Source: Terasakiella sp. SH-1 | Lineage (GTDB): Bacteria; Pseudomonadota; Alphaproteobacteria; Rhodospirillales; Terasakiellaceae | Direction: 5' to 3' | DNA length: 64,000 bases | Assembly: GCF_004564135.1 (NCBI RefSeq) | Contig: NZ_CP038255.1 | Location: 2,777,501-2,841,500, forward strand | Shown: positions 42,826 through 51,673 of the stretch, in pieces | How positions within the stretch are numbered: the first letter of the stretch is position 1 | How the letters are laid out: every line of letters begins with the position of its first letter | Translations under genes and position numbers: made by a program | The notes under the pieces: model-generated | The model's input: the letters and a program-made list of their open reading frames with translations, nothing else | Told to the model about the DNA's origin: nothing | Database searches by the model: none

Positions 42826-43124
42826 CCCACAAATTTAAACATCAACTGATGGATGACGTTTTGCAGGAAGAAAACAAGCAACAGCAAAATAATCGGTGAA
42901 AGATCAATCCCGCCCATGTTCGGAATAAACCCACGAATTTTGGACAAGACAGGCTCGGTCAATTTAGAACAGAGATCCCAAATAATACGCACAAACTGAT
43001 TGCTGTAATTGATCACATTGAAATGGAACAGCCAGGACATCACCACAGCGATCACCACGACCAGTTCATAGATATTCAAGATCGCCAGCAAAACCTGGAA
43101 CAAAGGTACGATAACGACGTCCAT
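42822..43124 (-). CDS. YggT family membrane protein
   Basis: A 100-residue protein with two hydrophobic helices ('VLLAILNIYELVVVIAVVMSW' and 'SPIILLLLVFFLQNVI'). Between them is the YGGT signature 'IIWDLCSKLTEPVLSKIRGFIPNMGGIDLSP', here with 'TEPVL..IR..IP..GGIDLSP' intact. Related proteins take part in envelope organisation, division or SepF/FtsZ-associated steps in other phyla; the proteobacterial role is unclear. The ATG at 43124 lies just before the first helix. First gene of the folD operon. Confidence 0.88.
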   Translation of the reverse strand: MDVVIVPLFQVLLAILNIYELVVVIAVVMSWLFHFNVINYSNQFVRIIWDLCSKLTEPVLSKIRGFIPNMGGIDLSPIILLLLVFFLQNVIHQLMFKFVG

Positions 43125-43225
43125 GGGAACCCCTTTTTCACCACGTCTTTTTATTACACTTAAGTTGGTCGCCAACCTATACCGGGAGTGACGGGAGTGC
43201 AAGTGATGTGTTGAAGGGCGCAGCT

Positions 43226-43738
43226 TTACTTGAACAGGTCGCGCGTCACCACCCCGACAAATTTGGTAAAGGCTTCAGAATCTGCGCGCACATCCTGATG
43301 AACCCAGCCGGAAATATCGCGATACACATCATCACCTACGCAGAACACAATGGAAAATGTCGGTTTATCCTGAGGGGTAGAGTCGGGCATCTCCCCTTTA
43401 CACAAGCGATTGTTATTAAAATTTTTCGGTGGTGCAATCAGCCAGAACACCCGATAAGCAGGTGAATCTGCTTCTTCAATGCGGGTCGTTGCCTTAAACG
43501 GACGCCTTGCCATGCCCCGCTCCATCCCCTTAAGGATTACATCTGTGACGGCCTCAGCCTCAAAACCGGGGTAATTTCCCCGTACATCCACCAGTAAGGG
43601 GCCGCGCGATGTGGCGGTAAAGAAGTAATCATAGGTACTTTCACGCGCAGAATACATTTCCACATGACCATATGGCGCATCCTGTCCACAGGCTGCAACC
43701 CCCACCAAAGACGCCAATCCCGCCAAAAGTTTTTTCAT
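43226..43738 (-). CDS. lipoprotein of unknown function
   Basis: A 170-residue protein. 'MKKLLAGLASLVGVAAC' is a lipoprotein signal with lipobox VAAC. The mature part contains 'LLVDVRGNYPGFEAEAVTDVILKGMERGMARRPFKATTR' and two further cysteines that could form a disulfide ('NRLCKGEMP' and 'FSIVFCVGDD'). AAGGA lies 10 bases upstream. No family recognised; a GTG one codon upstream is an alternative start. Confidence 0.7.
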   Translation of the reverse strand: MKKLLAGLASLVGVAACGQDAPYGHVEMYSARESTYDYFFTATSRGPLLVDVRGNYPGFEAEAVTDVILKGMERGMARRPFKATTRIEEADSPAYRVFWLIAPPKNFNNNRLCKGEMPDSTPQDKPTFSIVFCVGDDVYRDISGWVHQDVRADSEAFTKFVGVVTRDLFK

Positions 43739-43923
43739 CACGCAAAATCCTTTTTAAATCTCAATTTCTTGCCAGCTTACCCCAATCCAACAAGAAAGGC
43801 TAATACGAAAGAATATAGCGTTCTATATATGATTATTTTTTGACTAATTAAAAAAACACTGGAAACATGCGGAGTCGCACGGTAGAATCTTTTCATTAGA
43901 GTACGGATGTAAAGGAGATGCAC

Positions 43924-44115
43924 ATGCACCTTCTCAGCTCGCATGGTCTTGCCTATGCTGAAACTGCACCGCCCCCAACGCGGCGCCTTTCAGCCATCAC
44001 CGTCTCTACCCTTTGTTTCATTCACACAAATATGTTGAAGATGTGCCTGCCTCCACCGCCTTTGTGGGGGCTTTTTTTATGGCATATCCTATTTTCAGGA
44101 GAGACCCATGGGTAA
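43924..44115 (+). CDS. possible leader peptide ORF upstream of phoH
   Basis: A 63-codon frame begins at an ATG 6 bases after a strong AAAGGAG, runs straight through the terminator hairpin at 44049-44078, and stops at TAA 44113-44115, overlapping the phoH start by 8 bases. The peptide is Pro- and Leu-rich with no known family. It may be a regulatory leader whose translation opens the terminator and couples to phoH. Alternatively the region is a small RNA ended by the terminator and the frame is accidental. The 180 bases before it (43742-43917) show no other gene. Confidence 0.35.
   Translation: MHLLSSHGLAYAETAPPPTRRLSAITVSTLCFIHTNMLKMCLPPPPLWGLFLWHILFSGETHG
44049..44078 (+). terminator. terminator/attenuator in the phoH leader
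   Basis: GCCTCCAC (44049-44056) pairs with GTGGGGGC (44064-44071) around a 7-base loop, followed by seven T (44072-44078): a textbook rho-independent terminator. It lies only 30 bases before the phoH start, upstream of it, so it either attenuates phoH or ends a short upstream transcript. Confidence 0.8.
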
Positions 44116-44875
44116 GCGCGCACGTAAAAACACCAAAGTTGATGCCGATGTCAGAGCCTTGTTTTTTGACGAACACCAACGTGAAGAAGAAATGAATAAA
44201 AAAGCATGGGACCCGATCAACGGGCACCGCACAGACTCTCCGAGGGATCAAAAATACGTCAAGAATGTCCGCCCCAGAAGCGACAATCAGGCCCAACTCA
44301 TGCAAGCCATTGATGAACGCCATATGGTTGTTGCCCTTGGCCCGGCAGGCACCGGCAAAACCTACATCGCAGTTGCCAAGGCCGTGGAAGCCCTGGAAAA
44401 TGGCAAGATCGAACGTATTGTCCTGTCACGCCCTGCTGTGGAAGCTGGGGAAAGCATCGGTTATCTACCCGGTGATATGGAAGAAAAACTCGCCCCTTAC
44501 CTGCGCCCTCTTTACGACGCGCTCACTGATCGCTTAGGCAATCGCCGTCTCAAACAACTGATGACAAACGGCACCATTGAACTCGCCCCGGTTGGCTATA
44601 TGCGCGGGCGCACGCTTAATAACGCCTTTGTGGTAATTGATGAAGCACAGAACTGCACCTACGGCCAGCTTAAAATGCTGATCACCCGTCTGGGCTGGAA
44701 CGCCACCATGGTCTTAACAGGTGATCCGGACCAAAGCGACTTACTACCGGGCATTTCCGGACTGAAAGACATCGCAGATAAACTGGAACCCCTGGAAGAC
44801 ATCGCCACCATCCGCCTAAAAGACCGCGACATCGTACGCCACCCACTGGTTGCCAGTATTCTAACAGTTGTTTAA
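44108..44875 (+). CDS. phoH: PhoH family ATPase
   Basis: A 255-residue P-loop protein. A ~60-residue charged N-terminal region is followed by 'NQAQLMQAIDERHMVVALGPAGTGKTYIAVAKAVEAL' (Walker A), 'LSRPAVEAGESIGYLPGDMEEKLAPYLRPLYDAL' and Walker B/PhoH motif 'GRTLNNAFVVIDEAQNCTYGQLKMLITRLGWNATMVLTGDPDQSD'. PhoH proteins are RNA-associated ATPases; the ybeZ type works with YbeY in rRNA maturation, but no ybeY lies here and this is the shorter stand-alone type. AGGAGA ribosome-binding site. Expression may be controlled by the leader and terminator just upstream. Confidence 0.92.
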   Translation: MGKRARKNTKVDADVRALFFDEHQREEEMNKKAWDPINGHRTDSPRDQKYVKNVRPRSDNQAQLMQAIDERHMVVALGPAGTGKTYIAVAKAVEALENGKIERIVLSRPAVEAGESIGYLPGDMEEKLAPYLRPLYDALTDRLGNRRLKQLMTNGTIELAPVGYMRGRTLNNAFVVIDEAQNCTYGQLKMLITRLGWNATMVLTGDPDQSDLLPGISGLKDIADKLEPLEDIATIRLKDRDIVRHPLVASILTVV

Positions 44876-44907
44876 CATAAGGTCTCTCTAACAAGTGCCC
44901 CCTCAGC

Positions 44908-44965
44908 GTCATTCTCAACTTGATTGAGAAACCAGCTAGACCCTTATATCAAGTACGAGGGCGAC
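44908..44965. repeat. dispersed repeat, copy F
   Basis: Starts GTCATTCTCAACTTGATTGA, contains CCAGCTAGA as in copy E, and ends ACGAGGGCGAC. Degenerate relative to the others. It lies in the 274-bp gap (44876-45149) between phoH and mutA; the rest of the gap is AT-rich and presumably holds the mutA promoter, but no clear boxes were identified. Confidence 0.7.
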
Positions 44966-45149
44966 AAAGGCAGGAGTAACAAAATTACAAACTATTCTCC
45001 CCTTGCGAAACTTTTGCCATTTTCTTATAAGTCAGGTTACGAAAAATACTGGGATTATGACTATTCCCCTATAGCCAACGCGGGAATAATGTGGTAAATC
45101 GGTATTGTAATGCGTATTTATTTTTCGAAGTGTCTCGCAAAGGATTATC

Positions 45150-47120
45150 ATGAGCGATGAACGTTTAGCCCTCGCGGCTGAATTTCCGGCGACTTCCGTA
45201 GAAGCCTGGAAAGAGTCTTTGGAGAAAGTTCTCAAAGGTGCCCCGTTTGAAAAGAAGATGGTTGTCAAAACCTATGATGGAATCGACATCCAGCCTCTTT
45301 ATACACAAGCCGACTGGGATGCAGCTGGCAACCCGTCTGGTTTCCCGGGCAATGCCCCGTTTACCCGTGGTAATTCTGCACAAGGGCGCAGCGTTGATGG
45401 CTGGGATATCCGCCAGGTTCACGCCAATGCCGATAAAGCTGCCGCCAATGAACAAATCCTTGATGATCTGGAACGCGGTGTCACTTCCCTGATCCTGCAA
45501 TTTGACGAAGCCGCGCGTGCGGGTAAGTCTGGTGCAGATGCAGGCGAGCTTGCCGGTCGCGGCGGGATCATGATCTATTCCAAAGAAGACCTCGCCGATG
45601 TGCTGGATGGTGTTCTCCTTGATCTGGCTTCCGTTTCTGTTGAAGCAGGTGCCCAAGCCAAGGCCGCAGCAGAAATGCTCAAAGGTCTGTGGGCTGATAA
45701 AAACATTGATGCCAAACAAGCCATGGGCGCGTTTAACGCTGACCCGCTGGGTAACCTCGCTGCAAATGGTGAATTACCACAGTCTGTGGAAGAAGCCCTG
45801 GCTGATCTTGGCGCACTGGCAAAAGAAACCTCTGAAACATACCCGCATGTCACTGCGGTAAAAGTTGATACCTCTGCCTATTACGGTGCAGGGGCAACGG
45901 AAACACAAGACCTCGCCATTGCACTGGCAACAGGTGTGGCGTACTTGCGTGCCATGACGGATGCGGGCCTAAGCGTTGATGATGCAGCCAAGCAAATCGT
46001 CTTTAGCTTCGCCAATGGCGCAGACGTATTCCCGAACATCGCGAAACTCCGTGCCGCCCGTTTCTTGTGGGCACAGGTTGTAAAAGCGTCTGGTGGTTCT
46101 GATGAGGCATGTGCCATGAACCTTCACGCGGCCACAGCAGCGCGTGCGCTTTCCAAGCGTGACCCATGGGTGAACATGCTGCGTGTGACAGCGACCTGTT
46201 TTGCTGGTGCCGTTGGTGGTGCAGATGCAATCACAGTTCTGCCGTTTGACCACCACTGCGGTGTCGCAGATGATTTTGCCCGACGCATTGCACGTAACAC
46301 GCAAATCGTTCTGCAAGAAGAAAGTTCCCTGAACAAAGTGATCGACCCGGCGGGTGGGTCCTGGTTCATTGAAACCCTGACGGAACAATATGCTGAAAAA
46401 GCATGGAATATTTTCCAGAAGATCGAAGAAAAAGGCGGCATGGCTGCAATTATTCTTTCCGGTCACGTACAGGAAGCCATCGCAGACATCTGGGATGCCC
46501 GTGTGAAAAACATCGCCAAGCGTAAAGACCCGGTGACAGGCGTTTCTGAATTCCCGAATATTGCCGAAGAAGCCGTTGAGCGTAGCGAACCTGATTACGC
46601 CACCTTGATTGGTAAAATTGCCAATGCAGATCAGTCCATTGCTGATCTGGCTGTGTCCGGTGCAGGCGTGACAGCCCAAGCCCTTCCGGCACACCATCTG
46701 GCTGAAGATTATGAAAAACTGCGCGATGCAGCAGATGAGTATGCAGCGAAGAACGGTTCCTTGCCGAAAATCTTCTCTGCCAATATCGGCGCGATTGCCA
46801 AACACACAGCGCGTGCCACATTTGCCAAAAACTTCTTTGAAGCGGGCGGCATTCAGGCTGTAACCAACAACGGTTTTGCCACAGCAGAAGAAGCGGTTGC
46901 CGCCTTTAAAGAAAGCGGTGCAGAAGTCGCGGTTCTTTGTGGGTCCGATGACCAGTATGAAGAACTGGCCGCAGGTTTTGCTGGCAGCCTTAAGGCAGCG
47001 GGTGCCAAGAAAGTTTACTTGGCAGGTCGCGGTGAATTTGACGGTGTTGACGCAAGCGTCGGCATGGGTAGCGATGTACTTGCAACATTGCGCGATCTCC
47101 ACACTGTTTTGGGAGTGTAA
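45150..47120 (+). CDS. mutA: methylmalonyl-CoA mutase small subunit
   Basis: A 656-residue subunit homologous to MutB but with a degenerate substrate and cofactor site. It has the mutase N-terminal 'QPLYTQADWD' region, a TIM-barrel part with 'FANGADVFPNIAKLRAARFLWAQVV' and '[27 protein letters not shown]', and a C-terminal B12-like domain. That domain lacks the cobalt-binding D-x-H-x2-G motif. It is the non-catalytic partner of the heterodimer converting methylmalonyl-CoA to succinyl-CoA, used in propionate breakdown. AAAGGA precedes the ATG; mutB begins 5 bp after its stop. Confidence 0.92.
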   Translation: MSDERLALAAEFPATSVEAWKESLEKVLKGAPFEKKMVVKTYDGIDIQPLYTQADWDAAGNPSGFPGNAPFTRGNSAQGRSVDGWDIRQVHANADKAAANEQILDDLERGVTSLILQFDEAARAGKSGADAGELAGRGGIMIYSKEDLADVLDGVLLDLASVSVEAGAQAKAAAEMLKGLWADKNIDAKQAMGAFNADPLGNLAANGELPQSVEEALADLGALAKETSETYPHVTAVKVDTSAYYGAGATETQDLAIALATGVAYLRAMTDAGLSVDDAAKQIVFSFANGADVFPNIAKLRAARFLWAQVVKASGGSDEACAMNLHAATAARALSKRDPWVNMLRVTATCFAGAVGGADAITVLPFDHHCGVADDFARRIARNTQIVLQEESSLNKVIDPAGGSWFIETLTEQYAEKAWNIFQKIEEKGGMAAIILSGHVQEAIADIWDARVKNIAKRKDPVTGVSEFPNIAEEAVERSEPDYATLIGKIANADQSIADLAVSGAGVTAQALPAHHLAEDYEKLRDAADEYAAKNGSLPKIFSANIGAIAKHTARATFAKNFFEAGGIQAVTNNGFATAEEAVAAFKESGAEVAVLCGSDDQYEELAAGFAGSLKAAGAKKVYLAGRGEFDGVDASVGMGSDVLATLRDLHTVLGV

Positions 47121-47125
47121 GATAA

Positions 47126-49318
47126 ATGAGCACGATTCCTAATTTTGCAAATGTTGCACTGGATACATCCGGTCTGAACAAAGAACAAGTTGCCGACTGG
47201 AAAGGTCGCATCGAAGGCGAAACAGGTCAAAAGCTTGATGACCTGACATGGAACACACCGGAAGGCATCGGGGTTAAGCCGCTTTATACGCAAGAAGACC
47301 TCAAAGGTCTGGATAACCTTGAATCTGTACCGGGTTTTGCGCCCTTTAAACGCGGCCCCTATAACTCCATGTACACAACGCGTCCATGGACAATCCGCCA
47401 GTATGCGGGTTTCTCAACAGCTGAAGAATCCAACGCCTTTTACCGCCGCAACCTGGCTGCGGGTCAAAAAGGTCTCTCAGTTGCCTTCGACCTTGCCACA
47501 CACCGTGGCTATGACTCCGATCACCCGCGTGTAACAGGTGACGTTGGTATGGCCGGTGTGGCCATTGACTCCATCTATGATACACGTACGCTGTTTGATG
47601 GTATTCCGCTGGATCAAATGTCTGTCTCCATGACCATGAATGGTGCGGTTCTTCCGGTTCTCGCCCTTTATGTTCTGGCGGCTGAAGAACAAGGTGTCAG
47701 CCCGGATAAACTGTCCGGTACCATTCAGAATGATATTCTGAAAGAATTTATGGTGCGTAACACCTATATCTATCCGCCGACCCCGTCCATGAAGATCATT
47801 TCCGATATCTTTGGCTTCACATCACGTGAAATGCCGAAATATAACTCGATCTCCATTTCCGGCTATCACATGCAGGAAGCGGGTGCGACAGCTGATCTGG
47901 AACTGGCGTACACACTGGCTGATGGTGTGGAATATATCCGTTCCGGTATTGAGGCTGGCCTGGATGTGGATGCCTTTGCACCACGCTTGTCCTTCTTCTG
48001 GGCAATCGGTACAAACTTCTTTATGGAAGTTGCCAAAATGCGTGCGGGCCGTATGTTGTGGTCTCGTCTGGTTAACCAGTTTAACCCGAAAAACACAAAA
48101 TCACTGGCGCTTCGCACCCACTCCCAGACATCTGGTTGGTCACTGACAGCACAAGACGTGTTCAACAACGTAACGCGTACTTGTATTGAAGCCATGGCAT
48201 CAAGCCAAGGTCACACACAGTCGCTGCATACAAACGCGTTGGACGAAGCCTTGGCCCTTCCGACAGACTTCTCTGCGCGTATTGCACGGAACACGCAAAT
48301 CTTCCTGCAACAAGAAACTGGCACTTGTGATGTGATCGACCCATGGGGTGGTTCTTACTATGTTGAGAAACTGACCCAAGACCTGGCTGAAAAAGCCTGG
48401 GCACACATTCAGGAAGTGGAAGAACAAGGCGGTATGGCAAAAGCCATTGAAGCCGGCATTCCGAAGATGCGCATTGAAGAAGCTGCGGCACGTACACAAG
48501 CGCGCATCGACAGTGGTCGCCAGACCGTTGTGGGCGTGAACAAGTACCAGCTTGAAAACGAAGAAGCGATCGACGTTCTGAAGGTAGAAAACACCGAAGT
48601 ACGTAAGTCCCAAATCGACAAGCTGAACCGCCTGCGTGCAGAGCGTAACGAAGATGCATGTCAAGCCTCTTTGGATGCCCTGACTGAATGTGCCAAGAGT
48701 GAAAACGGCAACCTGCTTGATCTGGCGATTAAAGCGGGCCGTGAGAAGGCAACTGTTGGTGAAATCTCCGATGCACTGGAAAAAGTCTATGGTCGCCATC
48801 AGGCAACCATCCGTACAATTTCCGGCGTTTACAAAAACGAGGTTGGTGAAATGAACGAGAAAGTCGAAGACGTAACAGCTCTCGTTAAGAAGTTCGAAGA
48901 CTCAGAAGGTCGTCGTCCGCGTATCCTGATTGCCAAAATGGGCCAGGATGGTCACGACCGTGGTCAGAAAGTGATCGCGACAGCCTTTGCTGATCTCGGC
49001 TTTGACGTGGATATCGGTCCGCTGTTCCAGACACCGGAAGAAACAGCGCGTCAAGCGGTTGAAAACGATGTGGATATCGTGGGTGCTTCTTCACTGGCAG
49101 CTGGTCACTTGACCCTTGTCCCGCAACTGCGCGGCGAGCTGGAAAAGCTGGAACGTGATGACATCCTGATCGTTTGTGGTGGTGTTATTCCGCCGCAAGA
49201 TTTCGATGCCCTTTATGAAGGTGGTGCAGAAGCAATCTTCCCACCGGGTACCGTCATTTCCGAAGCGGCCATCGATCTGATGAAAAAGCTGAACGAAGTT
49301 GTCGGTATTGAGGACTAA
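47126..49318 (+). CDS. mutB: methylmalonyl-CoA mutase large (catalytic) subunit
   Basis: A 730-residue enzyme. Catalytic barrel landmarks are '[21 protein letters not shown]', '[19 protein letters not shown]', '[18 protein letters not shown]' and '[22 protein letters not shown]'. The C-terminal cobalamin domain has the base-off/His-on motif in '[36 protein letters not shown]'. With MutA it rearranges (R)-methylmalonyl-CoA to succinyl-CoA through an adenosylcobalamin radical. It depends on the B12 made by the operon at 30-37 kb and is protected by MeaB encoded next. Confidence 0.97.
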   Translation: MSTIPNFANVALDTSGLNKEQVADWKGRIEGETGQKLDDLTWNTPEGIGVKPLYTQEDLKGLDNLESVPGFAPFKRGPYNSMYTTRPWTIRQYAGFSTAEESNAFYRRNLAAGQKGLSVAFDLATHRGYDSDHPRVTGDVGMAGVAIDSIYDTRTLFDGIPLDQMSVSMTMNGAVLPVLALYVLAAEEQGVSPDKLSGTIQNDILKEFMVRNTYIYPPTPSMKIISDIFGFTSREMPKYNSISISGYHMQEAGATADLELAYTLADGVEYIRSGIEAGLDVDAFAPRLSFFWAIGTNFFMEVAKMRAGRMLWSRLVNQFNPKNTKSLALRTHSQTSGWSLTAQDVFNNVTRTCIEAMASSQGHTQSLHTNALDEALALPTDFSARIARNTQIFLQQETGTCDVIDPWGGSYYVEKLTQDLAEKAWAHIQEVEEQGGMAKAIEAGIPKMRIEEAAARTQARIDSGRQTVVGVNKYQLENEEAIDVLKVENTEVRKSQIDKLNRLRAERNEDACQASLDALTECAKSENGNLLDLAIKAGREKATVGEISDALEKVYGRHQATIRTISGVYKNEVGEMNEKVEDVTALVKKFEDSEGRRPRILIAKMGQDGHDRGQKVIATAFADLGFDVDIGPLFQTPEETARQAVENDVDIVGASSLAAGHLTLVPQLRGELEKLERDDILIVCGGVIPPQDFDALYEGGAEAIFPPGTVISEAAIDLMKKLNEVVGIED

Positions 49319-49336
49319 GTCCTAAGCCATTATTAT

Positions 49337-49402
49337 GTCGTCCTCGCGAATGCGGGGGCCTTTATCCCTGTTGATGGAGGTCCCCACGTACGTGAGGACG
49401 AC
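49337..49402. repeat. dispersed double-hairpin repeat, copy G
   Basis: Starts GTCGTCCTCGCGAATGCGGG and ends GGTCCCCACGTACGTGAGGA followed by CGAC. It lies in the 104-bp gap between mutB and meaB on the same strand. The whole unit folds as a long imperfect inverted repeat (GTCGTCCTC at one end, GAGGACGAC at the other). Confidence 0.8.
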
Positions 49403-49422
49403 GTGTTTTTAAGAGGTAAACC

Positions 49423-50463
49423 ATGAACGACATTGTGAATCATTCCGTAAAAAGAGGACCTGTTCGCCGCCGCAAGCAATTGAGCGTGGATGAATATGTA
49501 CAGGGTGTTCTGGATGGTGATCGCACAATGATCGGACGCACCATTTCCTTGGTGGAAAGCACCTCGCCTAAATACCGTAAAATGGCGCAAGAGGTGTTGC
49601 TCAAACTCCTGCCTCACAGTGGCAAGGCCCATCGTGTCGGGATTACAGGCGTGCCCGGCGTGGGGAAATCCACCACCATTGAAGCCCTGGGCTGTAACCT
49701 GTGTGAAGCAGGCCATCGCGTGGCCGTGCTTGCTGTGGACCCGACCAGTTCAGTTTCCGGCGGCTCCATTCTGGGTGATAAGACCCGCATGAATAACCTT
49801 GCTATTCAGGAAAATGCCTTTATCCGCCCAAGCCCGTCGTCTTGTACGCTGGGCGGTGTGACAAAAATGACCCGTGAAACCATGATCGTCTGTGAAGCTG
49901 CTGGCTATGACGTGATCTTGGTAGAAACCGTTGGGGTCGGCCAGTCTGAAACCGTGGTGGCCGATATGGTCGATTTCTTCCTTGTTCTCATGCTGCCCGG
50001 TGCAGGTGATGAGCTGCAAGGCATCAAAAAAGGCGTACTTGAACTGGCCGATATGATTGCGGTCAATAAATCAGATGCCCCCAACGAAAAGCGTGCCAAG
50101 ATGGCGGCGCGTGAATATAAAAATGCCCTTCACATCATGAAACCACAAAGCCCGAACTGGAACCCGCCTGTGGTGTGTATTTCCGGCCTGTCCAACATGA
50201 ATTTGGATGAAATGTGGACCAATGTGGAAGAGCATCGCAGCAAACTGAGTGAGACGGGTGAGCTGAAAGAAAAGCGCACCGAACAGCAGTTCCGCTGGAT
50301 GTGGGCCATGGTCGAAGACCGCCTGATGGAAGCCCTGAAAACCCATCCGGATGTGGTCGGGCAACTCGATACCATCCATGATGCCATCACCCATGACAAA
50401 CTAACAGCAACCGTGGGTGCCCAGCGTATCCTTGATGCCTTTGGCCTGACCGATACGTTATAA
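49423..50463 (+). CDS. meaB: MeaB/ArgK-type GTPase, mutase chaperone
   Basis: A 346-residue G3E GTPase. Walker A is 'GITGVPGVGKSTTIEALG', switch residues are in 'AVDPTSSVSGGSILGDKTRM' and 'ILVETVGVGQSETVVADMVDFF', and the base-recognition motif is 'AVNKSDA'. MeaB gates delivery of adenosylcobalamin to methylmalonyl-CoA mutase and helps eject damaged cofactor. It follows mutA-mutB, the usual grouping, and its stop directly abuts that of the convergent merR gene. Confidence 0.95.
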   Translation: MNDIVNHSVKRGPVRRRKQLSVDEYVQGVLDGDRTMIGRTISLVESTSPKYRKMAQEVLLKLLPHSGKAHRVGITGVPGVGKSTTIEALGCNLCEAGHRVAVLAVDPTSSVSGGSILGDKTRMNNLAIQENAFIRPSPSSCTLGGVTKMTRETMIVCEAAGYDVILVETVGVGQSETVVADMVDFFLVLMLPGAGDELQGIKKGVLELADMIAVNKSDAPNEKRAKMAAREYKNALHIMKPQSPNWNPPVVCISGLSNMNLDEMWTNVEEHRSKLSETGELKEKRTEQQFRWMWAMVEDRLMEALKTHPDVVGQLDTIHDAITHDKLTATVGAQRILDAFGLTDTL

Positions 50464-50862
50464 TCAGCGGCGTTTTCTTTTTTGCCCTTTCATAGCCAGT
50501 TCAACTTGGCGAAGAAAGTTTGGGCATTGAAAATGTGAGCTTTCCGGGCAGGCGGCAGCATGGCGCAAGCCATCACGCATGGCCGTCATTTGTTTGATAT
50601 TGCGATCCAGCTCATCCGCTTTATCCAACAATTGCTGGCGATCAATTTGCGGGCCATCTTCGGTGAACATGGCGTCAATTTCATCCAGTGAAAAGCCTGC
50701 ACTGCGCCCCAAGGCGATTAAGGCCAAACGATCCAACACGGATTTGTCAAACACCCGGCGCAACCCATTGCGTCCCACCGATTTGATCAGCCCCTTTTCC
50801 TCATAATAGCGCAGGGTTGAGGCTGGCAAACCGGATGCTTTTGAAACCTCCCCTATATCCAT
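50464..50862 (-). CDS. MerR family transcriptional regulator
   Basis: A 132-residue regulator. The winged helix-turn-helix is 'MDIGEVSKASGLPASTLRYYEEKGLI', followed by 'LRRVFDKSVLDRLALIALGRSAGFSLDEIDAMF' and a dimerising coiled coil (about 78-105). The C-terminal part has two cysteines, 'AAACPESSHFQCPNFL', which could bind a metal or sense thiol chemistry; it is not a SoxR Fe-S motif. It is divergent from tpm, with a MerR-type promoter between them, so tpm is the likely target. Inducer unknown. Confidence 0.9.
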   Translation of the reverse strand: MDIGEVSKASGLPASTLRYYEEKGLIKSVGRNGLRRVFDKSVLDRLALIALGRSAGFSLDEIDAMFTEDGPQIDRQQLLDKADELDRNIKQMTAMRDGLRHAAACPESSHFQCPNFLRQVELAMKGQKRKRR

Positions 50863-50886
50863 TTTAACTTTCCTGCATTTTTCCTA

Positions 50887-50917
50887 TTGACCTCAAGTAA
50901 GCTTGAAGTTGTATGCT
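50887..50917 (+). promoter_or_regulatory. MerR-type promoter and operator driving tpm
   Basis: A -35 box TTGACC (50887-50892) and a -10 box TATGCT (50912-50917) are separated by 19 bases, the long spacer typical of MerR-activated promoters. Across the spacer lies the dyad ACCTCAAG (50890-50897) / CTTGAAGT (50902-50909), very like known SoxR/MerR operators. Direction is toward tpm, and the merR gene diverges on the other side. Confidence 0.8.
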
Positions 50918-50958
50918 AACGCCAATTCAACAAAGACGCAAATTTGAAAGGTCAAAAC

Positions 50959-51597
50959 ATGGAAGCAGACTTTTGGCATGAATGCTGGGAAAAGAACCAA
51001 ATCGGTTTTCACGAAAAAGAATTCAATTCCACACTGGTACACTATTTTGAAGAACTCCCTATTGGACAAGACGCACGTATCTTTGTCCCCTTATGTGGGA
51101 AAACACGTGATATTCACTGGCTTCTGTCACGCGGGTTTCATGTCTTTGGAGCGGAATTAAGCGAGATTGCGATCATTGATCTTTTCAAAGACCTCAACAT
51201 CACTCCAAAAATCATAGAAAGCGGGGCGATGAAACAGTATCAAGGCGATCATATTGATATTTTTGTCGGGGACTTTTTTAAACTTGAACCCCAACAAATT
51301 GGCAAAATAGATGCTGTCTATGACCGGGGCGCTTTTGTTGCCCTGCCCGATGATATGCGCCAAAACTATTCGACCCATTTAATGGCGATCACACAAAAGG
51401 CCCCCCAGCTGCTTTTGGCTTTGGAATATGACATCAGCCTTTATCAAGGCCCGCCGTTTCATATTTCGCAAGAAGAAATCGAACACCATTACGGGAAAAA
51501 CTATAACCTTGCTCTAAAAAATACCGTGCATCTTCCCGATGCCTTGCGCATTCCTGTTGATGAAAAAGGCTGGTTTCTCATGCCAAAAACATCCTGA
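50959..51597 (+). CDS. tpm: thiopurine S-methyltransferase
   Basis: A 212-residue enzyme with 'MEADFWHECWEKNQIGFHEKEFN', 'RIFVPLCGKTRDIHWLLSRGFHVFGAELSEIAI' and 'YDRGAFVALPDDMRQNYSTHL'-type landmarks of the bacterial TPMT family. These enzymes methylate thiopurines and, in several bacteria, selenite or tellurite species, aiding metalloid resistance. The ATG at 50959 has GAAAGG upstream; a TTG five codons earlier is less likely. Control by the divergent MerR regulator is inferred from the operator. Confidence 0.9.
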   Translation: MEADFWHECWEKNQIGFHEKEFNSTLVHYFEELPIGQDARIFVPLCGKTRDIHWLLSRGFHVFGAELSEIAIIDLFKDLNITPKIIESGAMKQYQGDHIDIFVGDFFKLEPQQIGKIDAVYDRGAFVALPDDMRQNYSTHLMAITQKAPQLLLALEYDISLYQGPPFHISQEEIEHHYGKNYNLALKNTVHLPDALRIPVDEKGWFLMPKTS

Positions 51598-51673
51598 TGC
51601 ACGGACAATAAAACATATAGGTTGATGCAAATGATTTTCTCTTTTAGTCTGATCACAGCAAAAAGAGGAAAAG

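Noticed and set aside
45969-47102. 377-codon open frame opposite mutA
   Set aside because: Lies wholly within mutA, is rich in Cys, Phe and His as expected from the reverse strand of a well-coded gene, and has no ribosome-binding site or family resemblance.
13408-49402. CRISPR array
   Set aside because: The repeated units are single, widely scattered and palindromic, with no regularly spaced spacers and no cas genes.
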